In this document: in pieces, positions 9,001-17,078 of the stretch
Position numbering within the stretch: position 1 is the stretch's first letter
Layout: each line of letters opens with the position of its first letter
From: Thermostichus sp047462415
GTDB lineage: Bacteria > Cyanobacteriota > Cyanobacteriia > Thermostichales > Thermostichaceae
DNA: 64,000 nucleotides
Reading direction: 5' to 3'
Assembly: GCF_047462415.1 (NCBI RefSeq)
Contig: NZ_JANSJE010000002.1
Span: 62,001 to 126,000, forward strand
Notes under the pieces: model-generated
What the model saw: only the letters and a program-made list of their open reading frames with translations
What the model was told of the DNA's origin: nothing
The model's database searches: none
Position numbers and translations under genes: made by a program

Positions 9001-10607
9001 TAGCCATCCAGCCCCACCTCGGAGAGTGCGCCCGGCGGCGGCTCGTCGGCCGTGAGGGATTCGCCCAGCTCATTTTCGGCCTCAGACGGGATTGTGTCAC
9101 CTGCCCTGGCGTTGAACTTTTCGGCAAAGGTGGGCACGTTGCAGCCATTCTGCGGGTCAGGCGTCACGGGCGGACGTTCGTAGCTGGCCTTGGGCCCAAA
9201 GCGGTTGTCGGCCCGATAGACATCGTCCACGTAGGGAGGGCAGACCTGGTCGGAACCGGCCTGAAAACCGCCGGCCTTGATCCGTCCGGGGTTGGGCTCC
9301 CGTTTGGCGTTGAGGGGAGAAGCCGCCCATCCCGCTGCATCTGAGGCATAGGATCCGCGGGTGCGGATGCGGCCGAAAAGGTGGAGCTCCAGCGGATCCA
9401 GGGCCACATTCTCCGGCTCCACCCCGTTTTGCACCGAGTCAAAGTTCAGGTTGTTTAGCTTAGACTCGCTCGGCTCTACGTCTTGCTGGCCAGAGTGAAC
9501 ATCGAAAATCAGGGTATCGCTCACCTGCTGGCCGGCGTAGCCAATAGCCCCTGCCACCAGCTCTCCGAAGGCAGTAATCTCCGAGTTATCTACAGGCATG
9601 TAGAAGCAGGATTGCTCCGAGCTGATGGTGAAAGCCCGGAACAAGTTGTTGGGGGCATAGCGGAAGAAAAGGCTGCCGCCGGCGTAGATGGCGCCGTTCC
9701 AGTTGTAGCCGGGGGTGAAGAAAAACTCTAGGTCGCCGCGGCTGAAGGCCCCCCACTTGTTGAGGAGATCCCGCTTCCGATCCTGCTGGAACTGCAAAGC
9801 CGAGATGGCGCGGGTGGTGGAGTCGGCGCCTTGAATGGGCAAAGTGACGGCAAAGACCTGGAAAGGCTTGTACAGCGCCGATCCCACCTGGAACCAGTCT
9901 CCCACGTTGGGGTTGGCGGTCTGCTCGGCGGGGTTGTCGGTACAAGCGCCCAGAGCCGACCCTTGCAGAGGGCCACTGCGGATCATCAGGCGCCGCGCCC
10001 GCTCCGTATCCGTTAGCCGGCTATCCTCAAAGCCGGCACTGGCAGCCCGACGGGTGTTGAGAATGGTGTAGACAGTTACGGAGTCGTTGACGCCGTTGTT
10101 GTCGGTGTCCACCAAAAACCACCAGGCCGGCGCCCGTACCGGCACAGGCAGGGTTTGCCCGGGGTTGTTGGGATCCTCCACCTCGATGTTGGTTGTAATT
10201 TCGAACTGGGTTTCATCGGGGAGGATGTAGGGCTCGTTCTCATCCCGCGGGAGCAGCCCTCCCGCCCCGTCGTTAATCAAGGCCGCGGCAAGTTGGGCAT
10301 CAGTAGGGGTGCCAGCGGGCAGGCGGGGATCCCGCACCAGGTAGTCGATCTTAGCCCGCGCCCGGTCGATGGCGGCGTTGAGTTGTCGGCTAACCGTCTG
10401 CCCCGCTCGTTCCACCTGGGTTTGGATGTTGCGCTGGGTGGAGCGGGTGAGCAGGCCCACCGTGACCAAGCTCAACACCAGCACAATCAAGATGGCGACC
10501 GGTAGAACAAAGCCACGCTCGCGGATCCTGCGCCGATCCACCGGGATCTTCAGAGAGCCAAGCAGACGCAGGGCAAGTTTGAGCAACAGCGGGGAAGGAG
10601 CAGGCAT
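3033..10607 (-). CDS. hpsA: Giant HpsA-like surface protein with PilX-like N-terminus, PA14-like and TSP1-like segments
   Basis: A 2524-residue protein. Residues 31-54 (ERGFVLP then a long hydrophobic helix) resemble a PilX/GspK-type pilin N-terminus. Position +5 is not Glu, so it may act as a capping pseudopilin. The following QLNAAIDRARAKIDYL matches what I recall of the HpsA family. The middle is a long extracellular region rich in Asn, Pro and Arg. Around residue 1300 GLLAEYYNGW, and at about 1580-1705 VRWVGELYPRW then DGDDGVRL, resemble the two halves of a PA14 lectin-like fold. Residues ~1748-1960 hold four Cys-rich repeats of about 50 residues (WSDWSPQC, QTRTxTC patterns) like thrombospondin type 1 modules. 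As I recall, Nostoc HpsA is about 1700 residues, so this copy is long. It heads the pseudopilin operon and diverges from flv across 237 bp. Confidence 0.8.
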   Translation of the reverse strand: MPAPSPLLLKLALRLLGSLKIPVDRRRIRERGFVLPVAILIVLVLSLVTVGLLTRSTQRNIQTQVERAGQTVSRQLNAAIDRARAKIDYLVRDPRLPAGTPTDAQLAAALINDGAGGLLPRDENEPYILPDETQFEITTNIEVEDPNNPGQTLPVPVRAPAWWFLVDTDNNGVNDSVTVYTILNTRRAASAGFEDSRLTDTERARRLMIRSGPLQGSALGACTDNPAEQTANPNVGDWFQVGSALYKPFQVFAVTLPIQGADSTTRAISALQFQQDRKRDLLNKWGAFSRGDLEFFFTPGYNWNGAIYAGGSLFFRYAPNNLFRAFTISSEQSCFYMPVDNSEITAFGELVAGAIGYAGQQVSDTLIFDVHSGQQDVEPSESKLNNLNFDSVQNGVEPENVALDPLELHLFGRIRTRGSYASDAAGWAASPLNAKREPNPGRIKAGGFQAGSDQVCPPYVDDVYRADNRFGPKASYERPPVTPDPQNGCNVPTFAEKFNARAGDTIPSEAENELGESLTADEPPPGALSEVGLDGYWERRARVEGLRVIVGQRLELTRTDSLPLPLVPGGDPNDPTKLQAIFISNEARQRLTLRDNPAAVQATAVYHHSHQDGRFPIACLATVAHPGTPWSLRRASTFPAGDQTNQLGINFFTGQGTNVWEYDPGPMQERLRPGTPLWTALTNLANFAGDPDGAYPPRQEAGRIHPDPFITAFGNFSELRRIINNPNNLSLADQTTLQTAGCMLGMLADNILRIEAAANAGDPAAQILWDDIRASREGNLDALERNRFYLPLRYIFPTSDFGQADPIESERRGAYSWLPAATYQAVTDLEQVALRPRSTINDWRLPRATATCPSSTLLGGNHPNSNQMELIQVGDQCHRVPFKDSVFYDGREAMAVRALNIDLALLTNNANGQANGLINGDTWLPAGVQEGREGGIFYAFREDAVREDAIARPPLTNFAAYQTAWQAANARGTLPFIMNAGQPGRNQPVGDPPVSDQGLSPKPVDYYPDPDRRPYGFRLRNGAVLARGGFNLDEAVFGLSFISDNPVYIQGDFNLHRTRGADPLEEFETLLNFGSDGLYSNFYGRLRRNEDRRFARAAQDLWRPSEIIGDSVNILSADFCDGSIDDGFVQDGTLNGGGSNYNSGQDYAGGRASAPRRNDYYGCSGPNPRGNTSFLNQALVIRGDNWPAPDPNNAGAGVLRFDNTGGAQNLGDNTNQPGWPDVFARDTLFEGRNSTDPNSNEADRTVGLSVPAERQLRAPDTGYANFGVRISALGNPVLDTSRWVMVAPIGPCPNPGGAGLLAEYYNGWIRSPQNEYNRNTGFATNPRGQEVGPLPTNPQDVQRANLPYLRAVRWPDPVFPVQGVPDAIGQYNNNDYTSSAPRCPTTNLDSATNDQRWACVRNAIDNPANLAPFARSGSGFPWWGGFQYQFGNSTSRDSRSPFKRMLYNDFPTCSGSLSDILQPLCRLSVPILSPPNPWEPQPPFIPPDPSPDRRDRGDWFWMPSCGEPDGNNGLPNAPIDADDIGYSYVPVGSPRIGYDLTRLLPNGQGTSELRFNPNQFNFLRSCWRRRTGGSGSGNNNGNDFFVVRWVGELYPRWPGLQSYRILDGDDGVRLIIRRREGYDATFVNHGVWNGNSLSLGPNAAGAEAWSDSGSNQVTLRLELECAPAQGPSPYLVEIQTYENTGTARLRFATRDGSELEDYDLRYLKPLEPVNKPCQPDRSKELLKYPSNPLLKIQDHCADSLNCDPKWGNWEPACRTDICVATTITQTRKADLPLGCPGTAPTPQTRQITCYPQYNYGPWSDWSPQCTQQQQCSRATITQMRTRTVTPLCTSQAPFTETQTQTITCQPPGATCTYTDWTPQCTLANGGLTITQTRTETCTSSCGTTTRLQTQTVTCTQTCNYDWGSWSPASCDEVINQIACGTTKTFTQTRTGTLIASTSSPTCQQTKTQSQNLTCQGRPCGPGTFAPDAPGKSPLGEWMAAKPNTVELRPVGEVQAEPEPETIGVHDVAQAADEGVTIALEPRLSPVLEVKAGVPKPPKWPNPAEALQAAFNWIFGEPAYAARNGLKSNLLLSQIANPSKEPGIRPAESGAQPIAGKPAPNTDDWARQLRRRLLKGDLTVRCDSEEKVGPDGGFWVPGVFRPNFNDRFRYTAYTGASRPSTLRWELVKDWNGNGKPDFRDDNGDGLRQDNEPWDEVKVWDRDPLFGLDMGRQPNETATVLEIQPQMALNPYARVNKTAAAQGYTPASQYADGYYIDDRGDGDSEKIRNGLCFYVKPNGNTIQVQVDRDGGNGNNPEWVDVEPFTLDLNKPTTGFAGNNPVLGVILDEVTRRPIPIPRFQELASTDPNQRRRNDDGSQNRQLQPARETRVNAVAVSGVLPSRLDQTAGGMHNFLRLNELWRNTNLFFSGSMIQLNYSTYATGPFLQRSFEPPNLVPDPTFVLGYDYYSPPNRRFGYDVGLQIARRPGAVSSRFQFPSNARTEFLRELDPQDPYVRRLRCALQDQSDVPLDPSAQIGGCNEFN

Positions 10608-10844
10608 GGCCGTATCTCAGATAACGGGGAAAAGAGGGAGCACCTGTGCGAGTGCCAAGATAGCAACAGTATGCAAGGGATCCCGAGTTTCAGACATCCC
10701 CACCTCTGGGGGGAAGCGCCAGCTTGTTCATGCTGTATTTGCTTTTGGTTAAGCCAACCCGCAGCCTCCCACAACTCTGAAAGGGGATCCCCAGTCCTTC
10801 AGCTTCGTGGCAAGCTGAAGACAGACGCCGCATCGGAGGCTGCT

Positions 10845-12623
10845 ATGGAGAGTAGGATCCCCGCCCGTGATGTCCAAGTGGCCCATATCGGCCCGTCCAC
10901 GTTGGTTCTCCGCTCCCGCACCTGGGATCGCTTGAAGTTTGAGCTGGAATATGCCCGGCAACGGGGCACCACCGCCAACAGCTACCTCATCCAGGCCCGC
11001 CAAACCCTTCTCATCGATCCGCCGGGGGAATCGTTCACCAACATCTTTCTGGAGGAGCTGGCCCAACACCAATATCTGCAGCGGTTGGACTTTATTTTGC
11101 TCAGCCACGTCAACTTTAACCGCATTGCTACTCTCAAAGCTTTGTTGCCCCTGGCCCCCTACGCCATGGTGCTCTGCTCCAAGCCGGGATCCATCACGCT
11201 GCGGGCCGCCTTTGAAGAGATGGATCCCGTGCCCCGCAGCCGCGACGAAGAAGAGGCAGCCGATCTGGGCATTACCTACAATGGCGACCAGTCTTTCCGC
11301 CTGCGGGTGCTCCGCGACGGGGATCGCCTGGATTTGGGGGAAGGGCATGAGCTGCACGTTCGCACCGTGCCCACGCCCCGCCACCCGGATGCCCTTTGTA
11401 CCTACGACCCGGCCACCGGGATCCTGTTCACCGACAAGCTGTTTGGCGCCCATGTCTGCGACGAGCAGGTGTTTGACGAGCATTGGCGGCAGCTCAGCGA
11501 AGACCGCCGCTACTACTTCGACTGTTTGCACCGCAACCAATTGCCCCAGGTGAAGGCGGCCCTGGCTAAGTTGGAGGAGTTTCCCGCCCAAATCTACGCC
11601 CCTGCCCACGGCCCCTTGGTGCGCCACAGCCTGCGGCGGCTGCGCTTGGATTACCACGCTTGGTGCGAGGAGGATCCTGGCGAGCAGCGGGTGGCATTGC
11701 TCTTCACCTCGGCTTATGGGAATACAGGCATGATGGCTGTAGCCCTAGCTCAGGGGCTGGAACAGTCTGGGGTTACGGTGGAGCGAATTAACTGCGAATG
11801 GGCCACCCCTGACGAGATCGCCCAGGCCCTGGAGCGCTGTCAAGGGTTCATCATCGGATCCCCCACCTTGGCCGGCCATCCCCCTGTCCAGATCCAAACG
11901 GTTTTGGGCATCATCCTCTCCTCGGTTCCCACCAGCAAGTTGGCGGGGGTTTTTGGCTCCTACGGCTGGAGCGGCGAAGCGGTGGATCTCATCGAGAGCA
12001 AGTTGCTCAATGCCGGCTTTTCTTTGGGGTTTGAGACGATCCGCGCCAAGTTTAAGCCCACCCCTGCAATCCTACAAACTTGCCAAGAGGCGGGATCCCA
12101 GTTTGCCCAGGCGCTGCGCAAGGCCAAGCGAGCGCGTGCCCCCCGCCAAACCAGCAGCGAAACCCAGGCGGATCGGGTGGGACAGGCCTTGAGCCGGGTG
12201 GTGGGATCCCTCTGTGTGGTGACCGCCCTGCAAGATGGGATCCCGCGCGGCTTTCTCACCTCGTCGGTGGCCCAGGCCAGCTTCAACCCCCCCGGCCTAA
12301 CCCTTTCTGTAACCAGGGACAGCGAGGCGGAACTGCTTATCCATCCCCAAGCGACCTTTGTGCTTAACATCTTGCGGGAGGGCAAAGGCAGCAGCCTGCA
12401 GCGACACTTTCAGCGGCCCCAGCGTCCTGGCGAAGACCGCTTTGCCGGCCTGGCCACGGCCACTGGCGAAAATGGCTGCCCGGTTCTATTGGATGCCCTG
12501 GCCTACCTAGAGTGCCGCGTGAAAACTTGGATGGAGTGTGGCGATCGCTACCTGGTCTACGCCGAGGTAGAGCGCGGCAAGGTGCTGGATCCCACGGGGG
12601 TTACCGCCATGCGGCGCGGGTAA
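10845..12623 (+). CDS. flv1: Diflavin flavodiiron protein, Flv1/Flv2 type (non-canonical metal site)
   Basis: A 592-residue A-type flavoprotein that with a partner reduces O2 to water using photosynthetic electrons. Domains in order: metallo-beta-lactamase-like (about 30-250), flavodoxin (about 280-425, FTSAYGNTGMMA is the FMN loop) and the cyanobacterial flavin reductase domain (about 445-592, RGFLTSSVAQASFNPPGLTL). The first iron-ligand motif, normally HxExDH, reads HVNFNR near residue 88, so acidic and His ligands are missing. That is the hallmark of the Flv1/Flv2 subgroup, which works with Flv3/Flv4. No partner gene is adjacent. The ATG at 10845 is chosen because GGAGG precedes it by 5 bases; an upstream extension of the frame is unlikely. 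Flv1 versus Flv2 is not settled. Confidence 0.88.
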   Translation: MESRIPARDVQVAHIGPSTLVLRSRTWDRLKFELEYARQRGTTANSYLIQARQTLLIDPPGESFTNIFLEELAQHQYLQRLDFILLSHVNFNRIATLKALLPLAPYAMVLCSKPGSITLRAAFEEMDPVPRSRDEEEAADLGITYNGDQSFRLRVLRDGDRLDLGEGHELHVRTVPTPRHPDALCTYDPATGILFTDKLFGAHVCDEQVFDEHWRQLSEDRRYYFDCLHRNQLPQVKAALAKLEEFPAQIYAPAHGPLVRHSLRRLRLDYHAWCEEDPGEQRVALLFTSAYGNTGMMAVALAQGLEQSGVTVERINCEWATPDEIAQALERCQGFIIGSPTLAGHPPVQIQTVLGIILSSVPTSKLAGVFGSYGWSGEAVDLIESKLLNAGFSLGFETIRAKFKPTPAILQTCQEAGSQFAQALRKAKRARAPRQTSSETQADRVGQALSRVVGSLCVVTALQDGIPRGFLTSSVAQASFNPPGLTLSVTRDSEAELLIHPQATFVLNILREGKGSSLQRHFQRPQRPGEDRFAGLATATGENGCPVLLDALAYLECRVKTWMECGDRYLVYAEVERGKVLDPTGVTAMRRG

Positions 12624-12673
12624 GATAGTACTAGTATTTTGCTGGTCTCAGCGCTCAGGGGGTGCCATTGACC

Positions 12674-13648
12674 ATGCAAGACATTCTTGAGGGGGTCTTC
12701 AAAGGTTTTGCCCAGATTGGCGGAAAAGTTGTAGAGACCGCCTTTGATACAGGCAAGGTTGCCGGGTCAGTTGCGCAAACTGTCATTGGTACAGGTATCG
12801 ATACCATCCAAAAAGTTGGAGAAATTCTTCTTGGCACGGGTCAAGCCACTTTCGAAGTCAGCCAGAAAGTTACAGAAATTATTGTTGAAAAGATTAAAGA
12901 CTATATTTTCGAAGAATTTACCCATCATGAGCCTTATTTGATCTGTATTGAACCCTCCCTGGGTTGGGACGAGGCCCTAGTTTTCATCAACGGTTTCCTT
13001 AGCGAAGGTGAAACCCAACCTTGGGAAAAAAGACTGTTGTGGGAAACACTCCGACGTGCCGGATGGCAGGGATCCCTGTACTACCTTTGGTGGGATGCTT
13101 CCAACCCGGCGAGTTTGACCTTGTCCCCTCTGAAGCTAGGGGTAGGACTACTTGCCCACTGGGAAGCCCACAAAGCAAAGGCCAAAGAAGTGGGACTGGA
13201 GCACGCCTATCCCCTGCTCTCTGCTCTGCCGGAAAAGCAGATTACCCTGATGGGGTTTTCCTTGGGGGCAAGGGTAGCCTACTACATCATGCGCGGTTGG
13301 CCCCAGACTGCAGATCGGCGTCTTAAAGATGTTATCTTGCTCAGCGGTGCTGTTAGGAGGCAGGCCGATAAGAACTGGAGTCTACATATAGAAAATATCA
13401 CCGGAAAGTTGGTGAATATCTACAACGAAGACGATTGGGTTCTGGCCTACGTCTTCAAAGCCCCTTCCCTCAACCGCAGCCCCTGTGGGATCAAGCCAAT
13501 TAGAGAGTTTCACCCCAGAATTGAAAACCTCAATGCCACTCACCTAATCGGTTCAGGAGAGCATAGCTGTAAAGCCTATCTGCCTCACTTGGAGTTTCTT
13601 CTGGAGCAAAAGCTGGACTGGAAAGCGCGCAGCAGCCGTTTGTTATAG
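12674..13648 (+). CDS. DUF726/TMCO4-like alpha/beta hydrolase with amphipathic N-terminus
   Basis: About 324 residues. The C-terminal two thirds look like an alpha/beta hydrolase: GFSLGARV carries the nucleophile elbow Ser, NEDDWVL offers the acid and GEHSCKAYL the His, in the order expected for a triad. The spacing and the LIGFSLGAR-type elbow match the DUF726 (TMCO4-like) family. The first 90 residues are a run of short amphipathic segments rich in Gly, Thr, Val and Lys (GKVVETAFDTGKVAGS, GTGIDTIQKVGEIL), like 11-mer lipid-surface repeats, suggesting membrane or lipid-droplet contact. The frame also has GTG at 12662 and TTG at 12668. The ATG at 12674 is preferred because AGGGGG ends about 11 bases before it. 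Substrate unknown. The 5' part is AT-richer than its neighbours. Confidence 0.7.
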   Translation: MQDILEGVFKGFAQIGGKVVETAFDTGKVAGSVAQTVIGTGIDTIQKVGEILLGTGQATFEVSQKVTEIIVEKIKDYIFEEFTHHEPYLICIEPSLGWDEALVFINGFLSEGETQPWEKRLLWETLRRAGWQGSLYYLWWDASNPASLTLSPLKLGVGLLAHWEAHKAKAKEVGLEHAYPLLSALPEKQITLMGFSLGARVAYYIMRGWPQTADRRLKDVILLSGAVRRQADKNWSLHIENITGKLVNIYNEDDWVLAYVFKAPSLNRSPCGIKPIREFHPRIENLNATHLIGSGEHSCKAYLPHLEFLLEQKLDWKARSSRLL

Positions 13649-13716
13649 GTCATGTTGATTTTTGACATTGAAGCCAGAAGAGAGCGGCGGCAACTGTAGA
13701 GAAAGGTGTTGATCTC

Positions 13717-13750
13717 CAACTCTCCTCTCCCCTTGTGGGAGAGGGGGGGC
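13717..13750. repeat. Palindromic CTCTCCCC/GGGAGAGG repeat unit
   Basis: A single copy of the GC-rich fold-back repeat seen at 321-431 and 21509-21580. CCTCTCCCC is followed by TTGT and then GGGAGAGGGG, giving a strong stem. It lies between the convergent ends of the DUF726-like gene and pheT, so it could serve as a bidirectional RNA 3' end. That role is inferred from position. Confidence 0.55.
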
Positions 13751-13779
13751 GAATAGCGGTTGGGGCATGAAGCAGTCAC

Positions 13780-16257
13780 TTAGCTGCGCAAGGTAACCGG
13801 AAATTGTTTTGCCAACTGGGCCCTCACCTGGTTTTGCAGGGCTTCTACCTCCGCATCTGTCAGGGTGCGATCGGCAGCGCGGTACACCAGGCGAAAGGCA
13901 AGGCTGCGCTGCCCCTCAGGTACTCCTTGGCCACGGTACTCGTCGAAAAGCTGCACCGATTGGAGAAGTTCTCCGCCGGCTTGGCGAATGACTTTCTCGA
14001 TCTCGCCAACCGTGAGGTCAAGCGGCGCAAAGAAGGCGATATCCCGATCGGCAGCAGGAAAAGGCGAAAAGGGAGCAAATTGCACAATGCCTCGTCTCTC
14101 CAGGCTTTCCAGTAAGGGATCCAACTGCAACTCAAACCCATAGACCTGATCCGGCAGGCCCTTTTCCTGGCAAAGGCGGGGGTGCAACTGGCCGAACAAG
14201 CCGATGCGGGATCCTGCGATCCACAGGCCGGCCTGACGACCGGGGTGCAGCAGCGGCGATTGCGCCTCAGGGGGATCCAGACGCAACTCTGGGCCAAATC
14301 CCAGCCGCTCCAGCGCCGAGACCAGCAGCCCCTTGGCCTCAAACCAGTCCATGGGTCGGTTGCGGTGTTGCCAATCGTGGGGATTGGGATCCCCGCCCAT
14401 AATGCCGCCGACATGCTCGGCCTCTTGGTAAGGGTGGGGGCTGGTGGGCAGGGCATGGGCAAAGACACGGCCAATCTCAAAAGCTTGTAGCGGGCCGTTG
14501 CCTTGATCCCAGTTGAAGCGGAAGGCCTCCACCAGGCCGGGCAGCAGCGCCTTGCGCACAGCGGAGTACTCCGGCGAAAGGGGATTGGCGATTTTCACCA
14601 GGGAGCTGTCCTCTTCCGCCGGACAGAGGGAGATGTGGTACACCTCCGTCAGGCCAATGCCGCGCAGCACCTCTCGGATCTGGCGCGTGAATGTTTCTCG
14701 TGTCGAAAGGGATCCCACCTGCGGCTCGGTGGGCAAGGTTTCCGAGAAGCGGTCATAGCCGTAGAGACGGGCAAACTCTTCGATGAGGTCGATCTCCCGC
14801 TCAATGTCCCGCAGGCGATAGGGGGGAACGGCGACCTGCCAAACGCAGCGGGCCACAGTTGCCGTCTCGGTGGCGGGGGAGAGGGCACTCCGGGAGCTGA
14901 CCTCCTCGCAGCGAGAGAGCCGAAAGCCCAAAGCAGACAAGATCTCTTCCACATCCGCTGCCTGCACCTCGTCCCCCAACACATCGATCAGCCGCGACAG
15001 CCGCAGCTTCAAGGTGCGCTCTAAAGGCGGACGTTGGTCGAAGCGGGTAAGGCCTACTACCGATCCGCCCGCCAGCTCCAAAATAAGCTCTACCGCCCGA
15101 TCCCGAGCCTGATCGAGGGTGGCAAAGTTCACGCCTCGCTCATAACGGGTGGAAGCCTCGGTGCGCAGCGAGTGGGAGCGGGCCGAGCGCCGCGTCACCG
15201 CCGGATCGAAGAGGGCTGCTTCCAAAAAGATGCGGGTGGTGGTCGAGCTGACTTCGGTCTCTTCCCCTCCCATGACCCCGGCCAAGGCTACCGGTTGGCC
15301 GCCGGCCACAATGAGATGGCTGTCGGGCTGCAGGGTGCGGGTGTGGCCGTCCAAGGTTTTCAAGGTTTCTCCCGGTTGGGCCAGGCGCACTTCAAGGGTG
15401 GGCTTTTTCTTGCCCATGACCTGGAGCAGGCGATCCCAGTCGAAAGCGTGCAGGGGCTGGCCCCACTCCAGCAGGATCAGGTTGGTAATATCCACAACAT
15501 TGTTGATGGGGCGCATCCCGGCGGCGGCCAGTCGGTGTTTCAGCCAGTCGGGGGAGGGGCCAACTTTCACCCCTTCGATCAACACGCCGCTGTAGGCGGG
15601 GCAGGCTTTGGCGTCAGCAATGCGCAACTGAAAGTTGGGGATGGGCTGGGCCTGCAGAGGCTTGATGGGCGGCAGGTGCAGCGGGCTGCGGGTGAGGGCG
15701 GCCACCTCGCGGGCGATCCCCACCATGCTCAGGGCGTCGGCGCGGTTGGCGGTGGAAGTCAGATCCAGCACCACATCGTCCAGGCCCAACAGCGGGCGCA
15801 CATCAGAGCCAAGCGGGTGCAGGCTGAGATCCAAATCGGGCGGAAATTCGTGGATCCCTGCCGAAGCTTTCTCCAGTCCCAGCTCGGCCAAAGAACAGAT
15901 CATGCCCTCCGAGATCACCCCGCGCTTGTCGGCTTTGGCAATGGTAAGGGAGATGGCGGGCAAATAGGTGCCGGGCGTGGCCACCGCTACGAGGATCCCG
16001 GCGCGAGCGTTGGCGGCTCCACAGACAATGGTTGCAGGCCGATCGGATCCCAAATCCACCTGACAAACCTGCAGCTTGTCGGCGTTGGGGTGAGGCTCGG
16101 CAGCCAAGATCCTGCCCAGAACGACGCCGTCTGCCCAACTGCGGCGATCTTCGATCTCTTCCACCTCAAACCCTGCCAGGGTGAGGGCTTCCCCCAGTTC
16201 TTCCGGTGCAAGTTGGAAATCCACCAGTTCTCGCAGCCACTTCAAGGAGATGCGCAT
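13780..16257 (-). CDS. pheT: Phenylalanine--tRNA ligase beta subunit
   Basis: An 825-residue bacterial-type PheT, partner of PheS in charging tRNA-Phe. The start MRISLKWLRELVDF is the family N-terminus, so the ATG at 16257 is used instead of one nine codons upstream. Domains in order: N-terminal module with the OB-fold tRNA-binding domain (about 40-150, ILAAEPHPNADKLQVCQVD and ICGAANARAGI), B3/B4 editing domain (RADALSMVGIAREVAAL, INNVVDITN, GQPLHAFD), B5 domain, core beta domain (EVYHISLCP) and C-terminal anticodon-binding FDX-ACB domain (FPAADRDIAFF). Length is normal. pheS is not nearby. It converges on the DUF726-like gene and diverges from txlA over about 170 bp. Confidence 0.97.
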   Translation of the reverse strand: MRISLKWLRELVDFQLAPEELGEALTLAGFEVEEIEDRRSWADGVVLGRILAAEPHPNADKLQVCQVDLGSDRPATIVCGAANARAGILVAVATPGTYLPAISLTIAKADKRGVISEGMICSLAELGLEKASAGIHEFPPDLDLSLHPLGSDVRPLLGLDDVVLDLTSTANRADALSMVGIAREVAALTRSPLHLPPIKPLQAQPIPNFQLRIADAKACPAYSGVLIEGVKVGPSPDWLKHRLAAAGMRPINNVVDITNLILLEWGQPLHAFDWDRLLQVMGKKKPTLEVRLAQPGETLKTLDGHTRTLQPDSHLIVAGGQPVALAGVMGGEETEVSSTTTRIFLEAALFDPAVTRRSARSHSLRTEASTRYERGVNFATLDQARDRAVELILELAGGSVVGLTRFDQRPPLERTLKLRLSRLIDVLGDEVQAADVEEILSALGFRLSRCEEVSSRSALSPATETATVARCVWQVAVPPYRLRDIEREIDLIEEFARLYGYDRFSETLPTEPQVGSLSTRETFTRQIREVLRGIGLTEVYHISLCPAEEDSSLVKIANPLSPEYSAVRKALLPGLVEAFRFNWDQGNGPLQAFEIGRVFAHALPTSPHPYQEAEHVGGIMGGDPNPHDWQHRNRPMDWFEAKGLLVSALERLGFGPELRLDPPEAQSPLLHPGRQAGLWIAGSRIGLFGQLHPRLCQEKGLPDQVYGFELQLDPLLESLERRGIVQFAPFSPFPAADRDIAFFAPLDLTVGEIEKVIRQAGGELLQSVQLFDEYRGQGVPEGQRSLAFRLVYRAADRTLTDAEVEALQNQVRAQLAKQFPVTLRS

Positions 16258-16426
16258 CGCTGAGCCATCGGTCAAACGCCGCACCCATTATCGCTCACCT
16301 GGCCCTCTTCTCCAGCCGGGATCCCGGCCCAAAATGTTGCTCTGGCCGGAGCCGGCAGGACAGGCTGGGATGCTAAAACGGTGAGAGCCAGATCCACCAG
16401 ATGTGCCGATCGCGAGGTAATGAACC

Positions 16427-16963
16427 ATGAGGGAAAACTGGACAGAACGGCTGCGCAACGGGCTGGTTGCCCTGGTGGCGGTGGTCATGGCGGCTGGCCT
16501 GTTTTTGGCTAGCCAAAGTCGTCAGGCAGGCACCCACCTAGAAGCTCTGGCCCAAGAGGCCATACCTTGGGAGCAAGCTCAAGCCAACGGCAAACCTTCT
16601 TTGGTGGAGTTTTATGCCGATTGGTGCACCACCTGTCGAGCGATGGCGTCTCTCTTGGCCGACCTAAAAAAGGAATTTGCCGATCAAGTCAACTTTGTCA
16701 TGCTCAATGTGGATAATCCCAAGTGGCTGCCGGAGCTGAGCCGCTACCGGGTAAGCGGGATCCCGCATTTTCTGTTTTTGGATCGGCAGGGAGAGGTGCT
16801 GGGATCGGCAATTGGAGAACAGCCGCCGTCGATTTTGCGGGCCAATGTGTTGGCTCTGGCCACTGGGCAGCCTCTGCAGTTGACCAGTATTGGGCCGGTG
16901 TCTGAGCTGGAGCGGAGTAGACCCACCCTCCCCAATCAGCCGGATCCCCGCAGCCACGGGTAG
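16427..16963 (+). CDS. txlA: Membrane-anchored thioredoxin-like protein (TxlA/HCF164 type)
   Basis: A 178-residue protein with an N-terminal membrane helix (about 11-28, GLVALVAVVMAAGLFLAS) and a thioredoxin fold. The active site is WCTTCR near residue 66, preceded by LVEFYADWC. The cis-Pro loop is RVSGIPHFLFLD. The WCTTC site and membrane anchor match cyanobacterial TxlA and plastid HCF164, lumen-facing thioredoxins needed for cytochrome b6f assembly and thylakoid disulfide traffic. It stands alone. No CcdA is next to it. Confidence 0.88.
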   Translation: MRENWTERLRNGLVALVAVVMAAGLFLASQSRQAGTHLEALAQEAIPWEQAQANGKPSLVEFYADWCTTCRAMASLLADLKKEFADQVNFVMLNVDNPKWLPELSRYRVSGIPHFLFLDRQGEVLGSAIGEQPPSILRANVLALATGQPLQLTSIGPVSELERSRPTLPNQPDPRSHG

Positions 16964-17078
16964 AGTTTTGGCCGAACAGAAGCACATTCACAACATGCGA
17001 CATATAGCCATGCCGCTCCCAAAAACTTAAGACAAAGCAGATACGATGTCTTCAACTTTTCCCAGTTGGAGAAACCTC

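Noticed and set aside
15034..16263. 409-codon plus-strand frame opposite pheT
   Set aside because: Gly/Gln/His-rich antisense reading of pheT, without motifs.
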